Counted from the first letter of the stretch, positions 25,248-31,051 are shown. The stretch: DNA of 31,778 nucleotides from a virus (IMGVR_UViG_3300034375_000036:1-31778); one strand, 5' to 3'. Translations and numbers: made by a program. Notes: generated by a model from the sequence alone, not told the origin.

Positions 25248-25945
25248 TACTTTTGTGACTCTCTAATTTTTTTAAATGTTTCTTGAATACTTGCAGGTTT
25301 TTCTTGTTTAGGGTCATATTTACATTGTATTTCATTTGGCACGTACTCTCCATAATCTATCCATACTTGGTCTACAGTATTATTTGCACCGTGATAAATA
25401 CATACTTGTTGATTATTAATTGTCTCACAACCTTTAAGTCTGCAAGCTACATATTCAGGAAAAGTTTCTGCTTTAGCTTGCTTCGACATAAGAAATGCTA
25501 CAAGCCCGTAAAGAATACTAGCGCAGACACATACCATTACAATCCATGCTATAATCTCTACAAATTTCTGTCTACGTTCACGTTGTTTGTACAGTGTCTC
25601 TTTACGTTGCTTACGTATCTGTCCTTCTGTACGAACAAGTTCATCCCATTTAGACCTGCCCAGTGTCATGCTAATCCACTGTTGTAGTTCGTACCGTTGT
25701 TGTTCTGCTTTAGTCTTGTTAGTAAATGCAAGTATGGCTTCTTGTTCTACTGATTGTCCAGCAAATAACTTTTTAAATATCGGAGGATTCTTAGCTTCTT
25801 TCTCTGCCTGTTCCAAATCAGACATGGCACCCATCCACCGTGACAAGTCACCTGACATTTGTTCAATGTCACGACCTATGGCAAAACCTTTTTTAATTGC
25901 ACCGAAAGCAGCCGATGCTGTTGCCATTGCACTAATAGGGTCCAT
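25247..25945 (-). CDS. Membrane-anchored protein with cysteine-rich C-terminal domain
   Basis: 232 residues from ATG 25,945, which overlaps the preceding stop by one base (TGATG); an in-frame TTG one codon earlier is unlikely. A helical, charged N-terminal region of about 125 residues ends in a basic stretch (RKQRKETLYKQRERRQKF), followed by one transmembrane segment at about 130-154. The remaining region has four cysteines (two near FPEYVACRLKGC, then QVC and IQC) that could form disulfides outside the membrane. Topology would be N-terminus in. I do not recognise the family; a spanin-like or envelope-linked lysis role is possible but not supported by a clear motif. Confidence 0.65.
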   Translation of the reverse strand: MDPISAMATASAAFGAIKKGFAIGRDIEQMSGDLSRWMGAMSDLEQAEKEAKNPPIFKKLFAGQSVEQEAILAFTNKTKAEQQRYELQQWISMTLGRSKWDELVRTEGQIRKQRKETLYKQRERRQKFVEIIAWIVMVCVCASILYGLVAFLMSKQAKAETFPEYVACRLKGCETINNQQVCIYHGANNTVDQVWIDYGEYVPNEIQCKYDPKQEKPASIQETFKKIRESQK

Positions 25946-26172
25946 CAATATATCCTTACGTTGTCGGGGCTAACATACTTAGGTACGCAATATGCTGTGA
26001 CCCTATCCTTTGGGTCTAAGTAGTCATAGTATAGGTAATTACCGTAGCGTTTAGATGTCTGACTAGCAAAGTAATTACATTCGTTTATATCTCTGAAATA
26101 CATATCGCCGCTGGTTAGTTTGCGAAAGTCTCCTGTGCCTAAATAGACAAGAAGCAGAAATACATGTTCCAT
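25945..26172 (-). CDS. Small exported or membrane-associated protein, unknown function
   Basis: 75 residues from ATG 26,172, one base after the upstream stop; the longer open frame up to 26,256 lies inside the upstream gene in another frame. A short hydrophobic N-terminus (MEHVFLLLVYLGTGDF) is followed by RDINECNYFASQTSKRYGNY and VTAYCVPKYV, with two cysteines. This pattern is familiar from small proteins in marine phage late regions, but no function is known to me. Confidence 0.65.
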   Translation of the reverse strand: MEHVFLLLVYLGTGDFRKLTSGDMYFRDINECNYFASQTSKRYGNYLYYDYLDPKDRVTAYCVPKYVSPDNVRIY

Positions 26173-26173
26173 G

Positions 26174-26422
26174 TTATTTGTAGCCGCCACCTGCTGACTT
26201 GTAAGCCTTGGCAAGCATCTGGGCTTTACGTGCTGACCACTGACCGGGTGCGCCACCTTTACCGCCAGCTTTGATACGGCTAAACTGTTGCTTCCTCATT
26301 CCGGGCTTAGTATAGTTGCCAGCTTCATTAACTCTCCTCTTGCTTTTCGGCGCACCGCCTTGCGAAAGGCTAACCCTTCTAGCTGGTTTCTTTTTCGCTT
26401 TTGTTTTTGCTGTCTTCGCCAT
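26174..26422 (-). CDS. Small, very basic conserved phage protein
   Basis: 82 residues. The N-terminal 20 are mostly Lys, Ala, Thr and Arg; then RRVNEAGNYTKPGMRKQQF, KAGGKGGAPGQWSARKAQML and GGGYK. The C-terminal block (PGQWSARKAQ-LA--Y---GGGY) is one I have met in small proteins of cyanophages and other marine phages. It may be a DNA-associated or virion-internal protein. The ATG at 26,422 has only a weak ribosome site, and the start lies inside another possible reading frame (26,296-26,472), so coupling is possible. Confidence 0.72.
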   Translation of the reverse strand: MAKTAKTKAKKKPARRVSLSQGGAPKSKRRVNEAGNYTKPGMRKQQFSRIKAGGKGGAPGQWSARKAQMLAKAYKSAGGGYK

Positions 26423-26472
26423 CTCGCTAATCTCGCTTCTCTGTGTTGGTCTGATGCTATACGTTCATACAT
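26296..26472 (-). CDS. Possible overlapping small basic gene
   Basis: A 58-residue frame starts at ATG 26,472, with a strong purine-rich site (GGGGGAAG) five bases upstream, in the otherwise empty 62-bp gap after the SET gene. It runs into the 82-aa gene in a different frame and ends at TGA 26,298-26,296. The peptide starts MYERIASDQHREARLARWRR, is arginine- and lysine-rich and ends ILSPE. The good ribosome site and placement argue for translation; the overlap with a conserved gene means its composition could be a by-product of that gene's codons. Confidence 0.4.
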   Translation of the reverse strand: MYERIASDQHREARLARWRRQQKQKRKRNQLEGLAFRKAVRRKARGELMKLATILSPE

Positions 26473-26484
26473 AGGTACTTCCCC

Positions 26485-26835
26485 CTATCTACTTTTCCAA
26501 TATCCTTCGCCATAATCGTGCAGTATTTCTTCGTCTTGCTTTATATCTGTTAAAGCAAAAAACTTAACAAAACGGTCATCTGATTCACAGGCTTCCCATT
26601 CTGCATTTGGAGCATCACTGTGGTTGTAGACCATGCCTAATCCTAACACAACCATGAAGTCAGTGTCACCTTCATATGGAGAGTAGAACATATAGTTATG
26701 AAGAATACACTCATCACCTACGTCATTTTCAGTGACAAACAAATAAGGACATAACTCAATCGTATCGCCTTGAGCATAATCCCTATCTGCAAAAACACCA
26801 TGACCATGTATCTCAGAATCTTTTACATAGGGCAT
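26485..26835 (-). CDS. SET-domain protein lysine methyltransferase (compact, vSET-like)
   Basis: 116 residues, nearly all SET domain. Seen: IHGHGVFADRDYAQGDTIE (9-27) matches the N-terminal G-x-G SAM-binding strand; YNHSDAPNAEW (70-80) matches the NHS-x-x-PN motif of SAM and substrate binding; EEILHDYGEGYW (102-113) matches the C-terminal GEE-x-x-x-DYG motif carrying the catalytic Tyr (Y108). The protein should transfer methyl groups from S-adenosylmethionine to lysine. There are no pre-SET or post-SET zinc clusters, and the size is close to the 119-residue PBCV-1 vSET. It lies among Lys-rich phage proteins, which are the nearest candidate substrates. Host ribosomal or nucleoid proteins are alternatives. 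The family call is firm; the substrate is inference. Confidence 0.88.
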   Translation of the reverse strand: MPYVKDSEIHGHGVFADRDYAQGDTIELCPYLFVTENDVGDECILHNYMFYSPYEGDTDFMVVLGLGMVYNHSDAPNAEWEACESDDRFVKFFALTDIKQDEEILHDYGEGYWKSR

Positions 26836-26844
26836 TATTTTTTC

Positions 26845-27204
26845 TTATCTATTAGGGTCATAAAATTCTTCACAGGCTGTAGTTACAACTAGCTTACTAG
26901 CCGTACCTGCGGTGCATTTAATAATATCACCTGCATGTAGATACAAAGGTCTGTCTACACTAAAGATAGACTCGTATGAACCACCCGCAATATTATGGGC
27001 AGTCAACAAGTCATACTCTGCATTATCATCTGCATGAAAAAGATGTAGGCTCAAAGTCACGTTACCCGTGTGATTATTACTTACAAACAAGTTCTCTAAA
27101 TGAGAAGAAAAGTTTGCAGGTACGGTGTACACATTAGTCTTGTTAGTATTACCCAACGCAACTACTTCTGTACGAAACTTTGAGCCTGTTCCTAGTATTG
27201 GCAT
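26845..27204 (-). CDS. Small beta-rich virion protein, relative of the 109-aa adhesin-module protein
   Basis: 119 residues, ATG two bases after the stop of the 46-aa gene. Beta-sandwich-like: YTVPANFSSHLENLFVSNNH, then VTLSLHLFHADD, GGSYESIFSVDRPLYLHAGD and KLVVTTACEEF. The plan matches the product at 9,635-9,964 strand for strand (a II or L-NLFVSN-like strand, a D-rich turn, P(I/L)-GSS or GGSYES, and a V-TS or VTTACE end), so both may share a fold and origin. It is presumably a head or tail surface component. No active site is visible. Confidence 0.68.
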   Translation of the reverse strand: MPILGTGSKFRTEVVALGNTNKTNVYTVPANFSSHLENLFVSNNHTGNVTLSLHLFHADDNAEYDLLTAHNIAGGSYESIFSVDRPLYLHAGDIIKCTAGTASKLVVTTACEEFYDPNR

Positions 27205-27206
27205 TG

Positions 27207-27347
27207 CTACTTCTTCTTAGCCATGCCGCCACGCATCATCTTTTTCTTAGACATCTTAGCCATGCCGCCGCCCATCATTTTCTTTTTAGCCATGCCGCCA
27301 CGCATCATTTTCTTCTTCTTAGCCATTTTAGCTTTACCCATTGCCAT
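27207..27347 (-). CDS. 46-residue Met/Lys/Gly repeat peptide
   Basis: ATG 27,347 to TAG 27,207, beginning MAMGKAKMAKKKKMMRGGMA. The peptide consists of four imperfect copies of a unit K-K-K-M-M-(R/G)-G-G-M-A, contains no aromatic residue and has a strong positive charge. The start overlaps the end of the preceding gene by 14 bases, and the next gene's ATG follows its stop after two bases, so it lies squarely in the operon. The KKT-AMMRGGMSGG block of the 104-aa protein at 28,120-28,434 is the same motif. The function is unknown; a DNA-condensing or capsid-packed peptide, or a substrate of the nearby SET enzyme, are guesses. Confidence 0.65.
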   Translation of the reverse strand: MAMGKAKMAKKKKMMRGGMAKKKMMGGGMAKMSKKKMMRGGMAKKK

Positions 27348-27864
27348 CACGCAATCTCCTTCTTTCCACCACTAGGGTTTCATAAATGTCATCTGGAAAA
27401 TGTTCGTAGTAATTAGATTTTTCCAGATACAAAGCTGCATCGTCTAGTTTAGAAAGTTTCTGCACAAAGACCATACAGTACGATAAGCTGTTATCTGTAA
27501 CTCCATCATCTACGAGGAAGTCTAGTCCAGCTTCTGCTGCGTCATAGTCAGGGTGAAACACCATTAGGTGTAAATCAATACCAGCTATAGACATCAACTC
27601 ATTCATGCCATCACATAGACCATCAAGGTAATCCATGTCCGGCAAATCTTCATTAGCCCATACTACAATATCATATTCGTGGCTATCGAACTTACGGATA
27701 GCTTGTAGCAGTCCGTCTATACCTGTGTTTATACTAAAGACTACTTTATCATCAGCCCATGCTTTACGGGCGTATGGACAAGGTGGCAATCCATTTAGCT
27801 TTGCATTGGGTACTTCAAGAAAGTCTTTTGACCAAGTGCGTATATCTTGTTCAACTCTATGCAC
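27334..27864 (-). CDS. Conserved-looking phage protein of unknown function
   Basis: 176 residues if started at GTG 27,864, which overlaps the upstream stop by 8 bases; an upstream in-frame ATG at 27,966 would overlap the 87-aa gene by 110 bases and is less likely. The N-terminal part VHRVEQDIRTWSKDFLEV is followed by LNGLPPCPYARKAWADDKVV, a pattern (dWs...L..CP-AR.AW) reminiscent of the DUF1415 family; then the DYDAAEAGLDF and SNYYEHFPDDIYETL segments. The C-terminus is acidic to basic. I cannot assign a reaction; it is a soluble protein. Confidence 0.65.
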   Translation of the reverse strand: MHRVEQDIRTWSKDFLEVPNAKLNGLPPCPYARKAWADDKVVFSINTGIDGLLQAIRKFDSHEYDIVVWANEDLPDMDYLDGLCDGMNELMSIAGIDLHLMVFHPDYDAAEAGLDFLVDDGVTDNSLSYCMVFVQKLSKLDDAALYLEKSNYYEHFPDDIYETLVVERRRLRDGNG

Positions 27865-28120
27865 GTCTGTTCCGTTTACCAGCCGTAGCAGTACGTGGAA
27901 AAGACCTATTCTGTGAAGCCCTTTGCAGAGTAAGATTGCCCCTACGATTGTCACGAGGATTGCCATTCTTGTGTGCTATATCCTTACCAGCCGTATTTAC
28001 GCCAGACTTCTTGACTATTTTACGTGCAGCATTACGCCCAGCACGATTAGCCTTTTGTACAGGCTTAGAGTGGTAGTTAGCATACTCTTTCTTGTAGTTA
28101 CGTTTTTTAGTGGGAGCCAT
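27857..28120 (-). CDS. Small basic protein with HNH-like motif
   Basis: 87 residues, ATG overlapping the previous stop (TAATG), with AGGTAA upstream. Strongly basic N-terminal helix (KKRNYKKEYANYHSKP...NRAGRNAARKIVKKSG) followed by DIAHKNGNPRDNRRGNL (47-63), the HKDGNP-x-DNR-x-NL pattern typical of HNH and HNH-like proteins. It lacks the other conserved histidines and metal-binding cysteines of an active HNH nuclease as far as I can see, so a DNA-binding or structural role is more likely than cutting. Confidence 0.7.
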   Translation of the reverse strand: MAPTKKRNYKKEYANYHSKPVQKANRAGRNAARKIVKKSGVNTAGKDIAHKNGNPRDNRRGNLTLQRASQNRSFPRTATAGKRNRRA

Positions 28121-28434
28121 TACTTACCTGTAATTTTTTTATAGGCTTCTGGGCTTGCAGCTTTTAGTGCCTTCAGGCCGGGGTTATCTTTAACCATACC
28201 ACCTGCTGCATACATATGCTCTTTGCCGCCAGACATACCGCCACGCATCATAGCAGTTTTCTTCTTAGGGTTTTTCATTTTACCCATGCCAACACTAATA
28301 GCAATTACTGGTACATCTTTTTTCATGTCACCGCCCTTACTTAATTCACGTATCATCTTCTTAGCGTCTTTAACTTCTTGCACTGTATGTTCAGATTTAT
28401 TCTCAAGAATTGATCTAGCTTCTGTTACGGTCAT
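28120..28434 (-). CDS. Basic protein with KKT-AMMRGGM motif
   Basis: 104 residues, ATG overlapping the previous stop (ATGA). An acidic/basic helix (VTEARSILENKSEHTVQEVK) is followed by KKDVPVIAISVGMGKMKNPK, then KKTAMMRGGMSGGKEHMYAA and GGMVKDNPGLKALKAA. The central segment repeats the unit found in the 46-aa peptide, and the GGMV motif occurs in the 1040-aa and 828-aa virion proteins. It could be an internal head protein or a DNA-binding factor; no domain is identified. Confidence 0.62.
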   Translation of the reverse strand: MTVTEARSILENKSEHTVQEVKDAKKMIRELSKGGDMKKDVPVIAISVGMGKMKNPKKKTAMMRGGMSGGKEHMYAAGGMVKDNPGLKALKAASPEAYKKITGK

Positions 28435-29339
28435 TTCTTTTTACCTTTTTTAAGATTACCCTGTGTCCCACGTGCTGCTGCAGCGGCAGCTTTACTACCT
28501 GTACCGCCGTACAAAGCCATAAGTCTTTTACGATCTGCATCACTGCTAGGGAAAATGTTACCCTTTGGTCCAAACCCAGCATTTTTACCTGCAGAGATAC
28601 TTGTGCGTTTTGCGGCTGCACCCTCTTTTGCTTTATCGGGTGATGTACCCGTAGTAGATTTTCTATTTTTATCACCTGCATTAGCTGGTCGATACTGTGG
28701 GGCTTTTTTTGTACCTGCATTGCCGGGTTGATACGAGGCTCTAGGTTTTGATTTAGATTTATCTGGGCCTGTCTCACCTACACCAACTACAGGCTTACGA
28801 TCTGCTTTTACCTTAGTATTTTTACGGGTAGCACGTTCTAATACTGCTAAACCAACAACCCCAGCTGCAACTTTTTGTGCGTTAGTGAGTCCCTTTTCAG
28901 CTGGTGCTTTAGGTGGAGACTTTAAAGTTTTCTTAGGAACTGTTTTGTCTGTACCCTGTACACGTTTCATAGGTTTAGGTTGCGCAGTTTTCTTAGCGGC
29001 ACTACGGCCTCGTACTGCGACTGCTGTACCGGGTTTTGACATAACTGTTGTTTTGCCTGACTCTGGTTTAGGTTTAGGTGTTGACTTAGATACTGTCGGG
29101 GACTTTGTTTTACTAGATGCTTGCTTTGCTTTCTTTGCAGCAGCAATAGCCTTACGTGCAGCGGCAATAGCCCTAGCACCCTTTAAACCCTTATAAACTA
29201 ACATTCCTCCACGAATTACCGCACCCGCAGGTAAAAGAGTCAAAGCAGCAATGCCTAACTCTTTCATAATCATATTAGCATTTTCATTTTGCTGGCGACT
29301 TCCACTAGTACGTGGTTTATTTCTTCCTGATGTAGCCAT
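28431..29339 (-). CDS. Lys/Ala/Pro-rich basic protein
   Basis: 302 residues, the largest product of the cassette. After a polar N-terminus there is one hydrophobic segment (25-45, LGIAALTLLPAGAVIRGGML), then an Ala/Lys helix (RAIAAARKAIAAAKKAKQAS), long Lys/Pro/Ser stretches, a short hydrophobic stretch near 155-165 (VAAGVVGLAVLERA), and repeated YQPGNAGT/YRPANAGD units. The C-terminus is Lys-rich (GNLKKGKKK). Composition resembles histone H1-like or nucleoid-binding tails, so DNA binding or packing inside the head is a reasonable inference. I recognise no named domain. ATG 29,339 lies 12 bases after the stop of the upstream gene. Confidence 0.62.
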   Translation of the reverse strand: MATSGRNKPRTSGSRQQNENANMIMKELGIAALTLLPAGAVIRGGMLVYKGLKGARAIAAARKAIAAAKKAKQASSKTKSPTVSKSTPKPKPESGKTTVMSKPGTAVAVRGRSAAKKTAQPKPMKRVQGTDKTVPKKTLKSPPKAPAEKGLTNAQKVAAGVVGLAVLERATRKNTKVKADRKPVVGVGETGPDKSKSKPRASYQPGNAGTKKAPQYRPANAGDKNRKSTTGTSPDKAKEGAAAKRTSISAGKNAGFGPKGNIFPSSDADRKRLMALYGGTGSKAAAAAARGTQGNLKKGKKK

Positions 29340-29351
29340 TGGTATCTCCTA

Positions 29352-29645
29352 TTACCATTTTACTTTATGAGACCAGTACTTCGCTGACAGCTTGCTGGTC
29401 GGCTTGCCCTGTGCATTGTGACGTGCATAGTAGGACTTCTTACGTGCTTTGTCTTTAGCAGACTTAGGATTCTTCCCAGCACCTGATACGCCCTGCTGTC
29501 CAAAGCGAATGAATTTATATGTGTCACCTTCTTTAGCCATGACACAGTGTGACTTAGTTTTATGATTAGGTGTACGTTTAGGAACATTAACTTTCGTTAA
29601 TCCTTCCTCTTTCATTTTAGTTTTTACTCTTTCAGGTATAGCCAT
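29352..29645 (-). CDS. Small basic conserved phage protein
   Basis: 97 residues, ATG one base after the preceding stop. The sequence begins MAIPERVKTKMKEEGLTKVN and continues with CVMAKEGDTYKFIRFGQQG, GKNPKSAKDKARKKSYYARH and LSAKYWSHKVKW. The GKNPKSAKDKARKKSYYARH segment is a small-protein block I associate with marine phages. Basic, one cysteine, no signal peptide. Function unknown. Confidence 0.68.
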   Translation of the reverse strand: MAIPERVKTKMKEEGLTKVNVPKRTPNHKTKSHCVMAKEGDTYKFIRFGQQGVSGAGKNPKSAKDKARKKSYYARHNAQGKPTSKLSAKYWSHKVKW

Positions 29646-29646
29646 C

Positions 29647-29841
29647 TTACGTGGACACTCCCGTAGTACACTTATACTTAAATGTATGAGGTGCAGGTAA
29701 CATCATTTGCATAGCTGTTATCATTTCATATGACCTTAACACACATTCCTCTTGAGTTTTATATGGGCCACGAGTGTCCTCTGCTTTTACACAGTTATCT
29801 GGCATACCAATGACACAAGCTAGTACTATTGCTGTAAACAT
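29647..29841 (-). CDS. Small secreted-looking protein with conserved cysteines
   Basis: 64 residues. A short hydrophobic N-terminus (MFTAIVLACVIGMPDNC) looks like a signal or lipoprotein-like segment. Cysteines at about 9, 17, 33 and 59 could form disulfides outside the cytoplasm. The middle carries YKTQEECVLRSYEMITAMQM. I cannot assign a family. A periplasmic or envelope-located role, perhaps superinfection exclusion or lysis, is possible. Confidence 0.6.
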   Translation of the reverse strand: MFTAIVLACVIGMPDNCVKAEDTRGPYKTQEECVLRSYEMITAMQMMLPAPHTFKYKCTTGVST

Positions 29842-29843
29842 AT

Positions 29844-30056
29844 CTATTCGTTTCTTTCTGTCCAGCCTTCGGCTCTCATAGCATCCTCTACATGCTTTAA
29901 AGTAAAGGAACGACCATAGTGTGCCTCTACTGCCTGTCTCACGTAGAACACATCACTGTGGGGTATATGAAGTTTATCTAGGGTATTGTTAACTATTGCA
30001 CTGTAAAATGCTTCAAGTACATTGTCTGTGTATAGTTTTACAGATTTCTTCGTCAT
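29844..30056 (-). CDS. First gene of the late operon, unknown small protein
   Basis: 70 residues if started at ATG 30,056 (MTKKSVKLYTDNVLEAFYSA), the first plausible start after the regulatory region; a longer frame reaches 30,143 but would run back through the operator-like repeat. The ribosome site is weak. Helical, with VRQAVEAHYGRSFTLKHVED, which could be a winged- or helix-turn-helix-like segment; the evidence is too thin to name it. If it binds DNA it would be well placed to regulate the operators just upstream of it. Confidence 0.6.
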   Translation of the reverse strand: MTKKSVKLYTDNVLEAFYSAIVNNTLDKLHIPHSDVFYVRQAVEAHYGRSFTLKHVEDAMRAEGWTERNE

Positions 30057-30115
30057 TGTCAAGAACTTTCTTCTTAAACACGGATATATCACTCTAGTTT
30101 CATGTATGTGTATAG

Positions 30116-30131
30116 TTAAGTGTACACTTAA
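30116..30131. promoter_or_regulatory. 16-bp perfect palindrome, operator-like (site 2)
   Basis: TTAAGTGTACACTTAA, symmetric over all 16 bases, about 60 bp upstream of the first late gene. It has the same half-site (TTAAGTGT) as site 1. Confidence 0.7.
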
Positions 30132-30203
30132 GTGTATTAACAAAGAAACTTTAGGCCAGTTAAATGTTATATCTAAGTGTTTTTATAATTTAACTAAGGA
30201 CAG

Positions 30204-30220
30204 TTAAGTGTAACACTTAA
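30204..30220. promoter_or_regulatory. 17-bp palindrome, operator-like (site 1)
   Basis: TTAAGTGT-A-ACACTTAA lies just downstream of the late promoter, roughly +14 to +30 from the expected start. A repressor bound here would block the promoter or early elongation. Confidence 0.75.
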
Positions 30221-30240
30221 GTGATTCTAGTTATAGTGTA

Positions 30241-30269
30241 ATTATACTCAATTTTAGCATGTTTGTCAA
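30241..30269 (-). promoter_or_regulatory. Consensus sigma70-type promoter of the leftward late operon
   Basis: Minus strand: TTGACA (30,269-30,264), 17-base spacer, TATAAT (30,246-30,241), both hexamers perfect. It is the only strong promoter seen upstream of the 30,056 start. A TATAGTGT motif lies at the expected start site (30,232-30,239). Confidence 0.85.
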
Positions 30270-30291
30270 TAGCACTTTTTATACATATACG
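30263..30291 (+). promoter_or_regulatory. Possible rightward promoter
   Basis: TTGTCA (30,263-30,268), 17-base spacer, TATACG (30,286-30,291). It overlaps the -35 of the leftward promoter face to face, so the two would compete. Match to consensus is moderate, and the first rightward gene is over 500 bp away. Confidence 0.35.
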
Positions 30292-30302
30292 TAAATTAAA
30301 TA

Positions 30303-30330
30303 TATAGTGTGACATTTTTGCAACACTATA
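30303..30330. repeat. Inverted repeat TATAGTGT / ACACTATA
   Basis: Perfect 8-bp arms with a 12-base loop. The TATAGTGT arm also occurs at 30,232-30,239, so it looks like a second, related binding motif of this region. Confidence 0.6.
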
Positions 30331-30338
30331 GGTATAGT

Positions 30339-30355
30339 TGCCTAAAAAATAGGCA
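30339..30355. repeat. Short perfect hairpin TGCCTA-AAAAA-TAGGCA
   Basis: 6-bp arms with a five-A loop. No T-run follows on either strand, so it is a structural or protein-binding element rather than an intrinsic terminator. Confidence 0.5.
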
Positions 30356-30449
30356 TGTTGCACACTACTTGTGCATGTGTATGTGTCTATTACCTTTGTG
30401 GTTAACACTTAATTTTACTGATCTGTGTATTTGTACATGTATATATACT

Positions 30450-30481
30450 CCCCTACGTGGGGTGGCTCCTGCCCGTACCCC
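30450..30481 (+). other. GC-rich island with two mutually exclusive hairpins
   Basis: CCCC (30,450-30,453) can pair with GGGG (30,459-30,462), or GGGGT (30,459-30,463) can pair with ACCCC (30,477-30,481), with an inner GGC / GCC stem. It is markedly GC-rich in an AT-rich background and is followed by an A-rich tail. It may be a switch-like leader, ncRNA or protein site. Confidence 0.4.
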
Positions 30482-30649
30482 TCAAAAACAAATAGTAGTG
30501 TCACCATGCAGCCAAAATAAAAACATTATGCGACAAAATAGCTATAAATCACTGTTTTTATTAACGTTTTAACAGCCCATGTGTAAAAGATAATAGAACA
30601 TGCATCAATTGACGTTTGAAAACATGGGATTGAAGGCACGTTTTACCAG

Positions 30650-30681
30650 ATCATACCCCGTGCTTTATGGCCGTGTATGAT
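30650..30681. repeat. Inverted repeat ATCATAC / GTATGAT
   Basis: Perfect 7-bp arms separated by 18 bases, in the leader ahead of the rightward genes. A GATC site overlaps its left arm (30,649-30,652). Confidence 0.45.
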
Positions 30682-30801
30682 ATCCCCTATCAATACTTAT
30701 ATAATACAAATAAAAAAATTTATTTTTGATCGTGCTATTGAATAATGGTAATTGATACCTATCTAAGAATTACATTCATTTTTAATTGAAAGGCGTTAGC
30801 T

Positions 30802-31026
30802 ATGAAACAAATTGAAACAAATACAGGCGATATCGTGAACGAGATAGCATTGCGGCACGTTGGCGTTGGCGATATTCTAAAGCGCAAGCCCAATGCCAAA
30901 ACAGTCTTTATCGTCAATCATTACGATCGTGCCAGCAAAACATGGTCTTTGTCTGACTGGCATGATATGAACCGCGAGATATTCTTAAAATCTGATACGC
31001 TAGTTTATGTGGGTTTTGAATTTTAA
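30802..31026 (+). CDS. Small protein, first gene of the rightward set, function unknown
   Basis: 74 residues, ATG with AAAGGCG upstream. The sequence begins MKQIETNTGDIVNEIALRHV and goes on VGVGDILKRKPNAKTVFIV, then NHYDRASKTWSLSDWHDMNR and TLVYVGFEF. It looks like a compact beta-rich domain, of the kind seen in small early phage proteins, but I know no family. Opposite orientation to the late operon makes an early role likely. Confidence 0.7.
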   Translation: MKQIETNTGDIVNEIALRHVGVGDILKRKPNAKTVFIVNHYDRASKTWSLSDWHDMNREIFLKSDTLVYVGFEF

Positions 31027-31051
31027 TTTTACAGGATAAGGGAATAAACCA

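Larger units (their letters stand above)
30057..30801. other. Divergent intergenic regulatory region (about 745 bp)
   Basis: AT-rich stretch between the leftward late operon and the rightward genes. It holds a perfect leftward promoter, operator-like palindromes, isolated half-sites (CTAAGTGT at 30,173-30,180 and ACACTTAA at 30,405-30,412), several inverted repeats, a GC-rich hairpin island, and the AT-rich AAATAAA-AAA-TTTATTT inverted repeat near 30,708-30,725. A TATAAT at 30,700-30,705 could serve the rightward gene at 30,802 but has no good -35. A replication origin could lie here; I see no firm proof. Confidence 0.6.

Noticed and set aside
27334-27966. Longer start for the 176-aa protein
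   Set aside because: The extra N-terminal 34 residues lie within the 87-aa gene in another frame; GTG 27,864 overlaps the upstream stop by only eight bases.
30217-30572. Minus-strand 63-aa and plus-strand 87-aa frames in the intergenic region
   Set aside because: They cross the promoter and inverted repeats, lack ribosome sites, and have Tyr/Cys/Leu-rich random-like composition.
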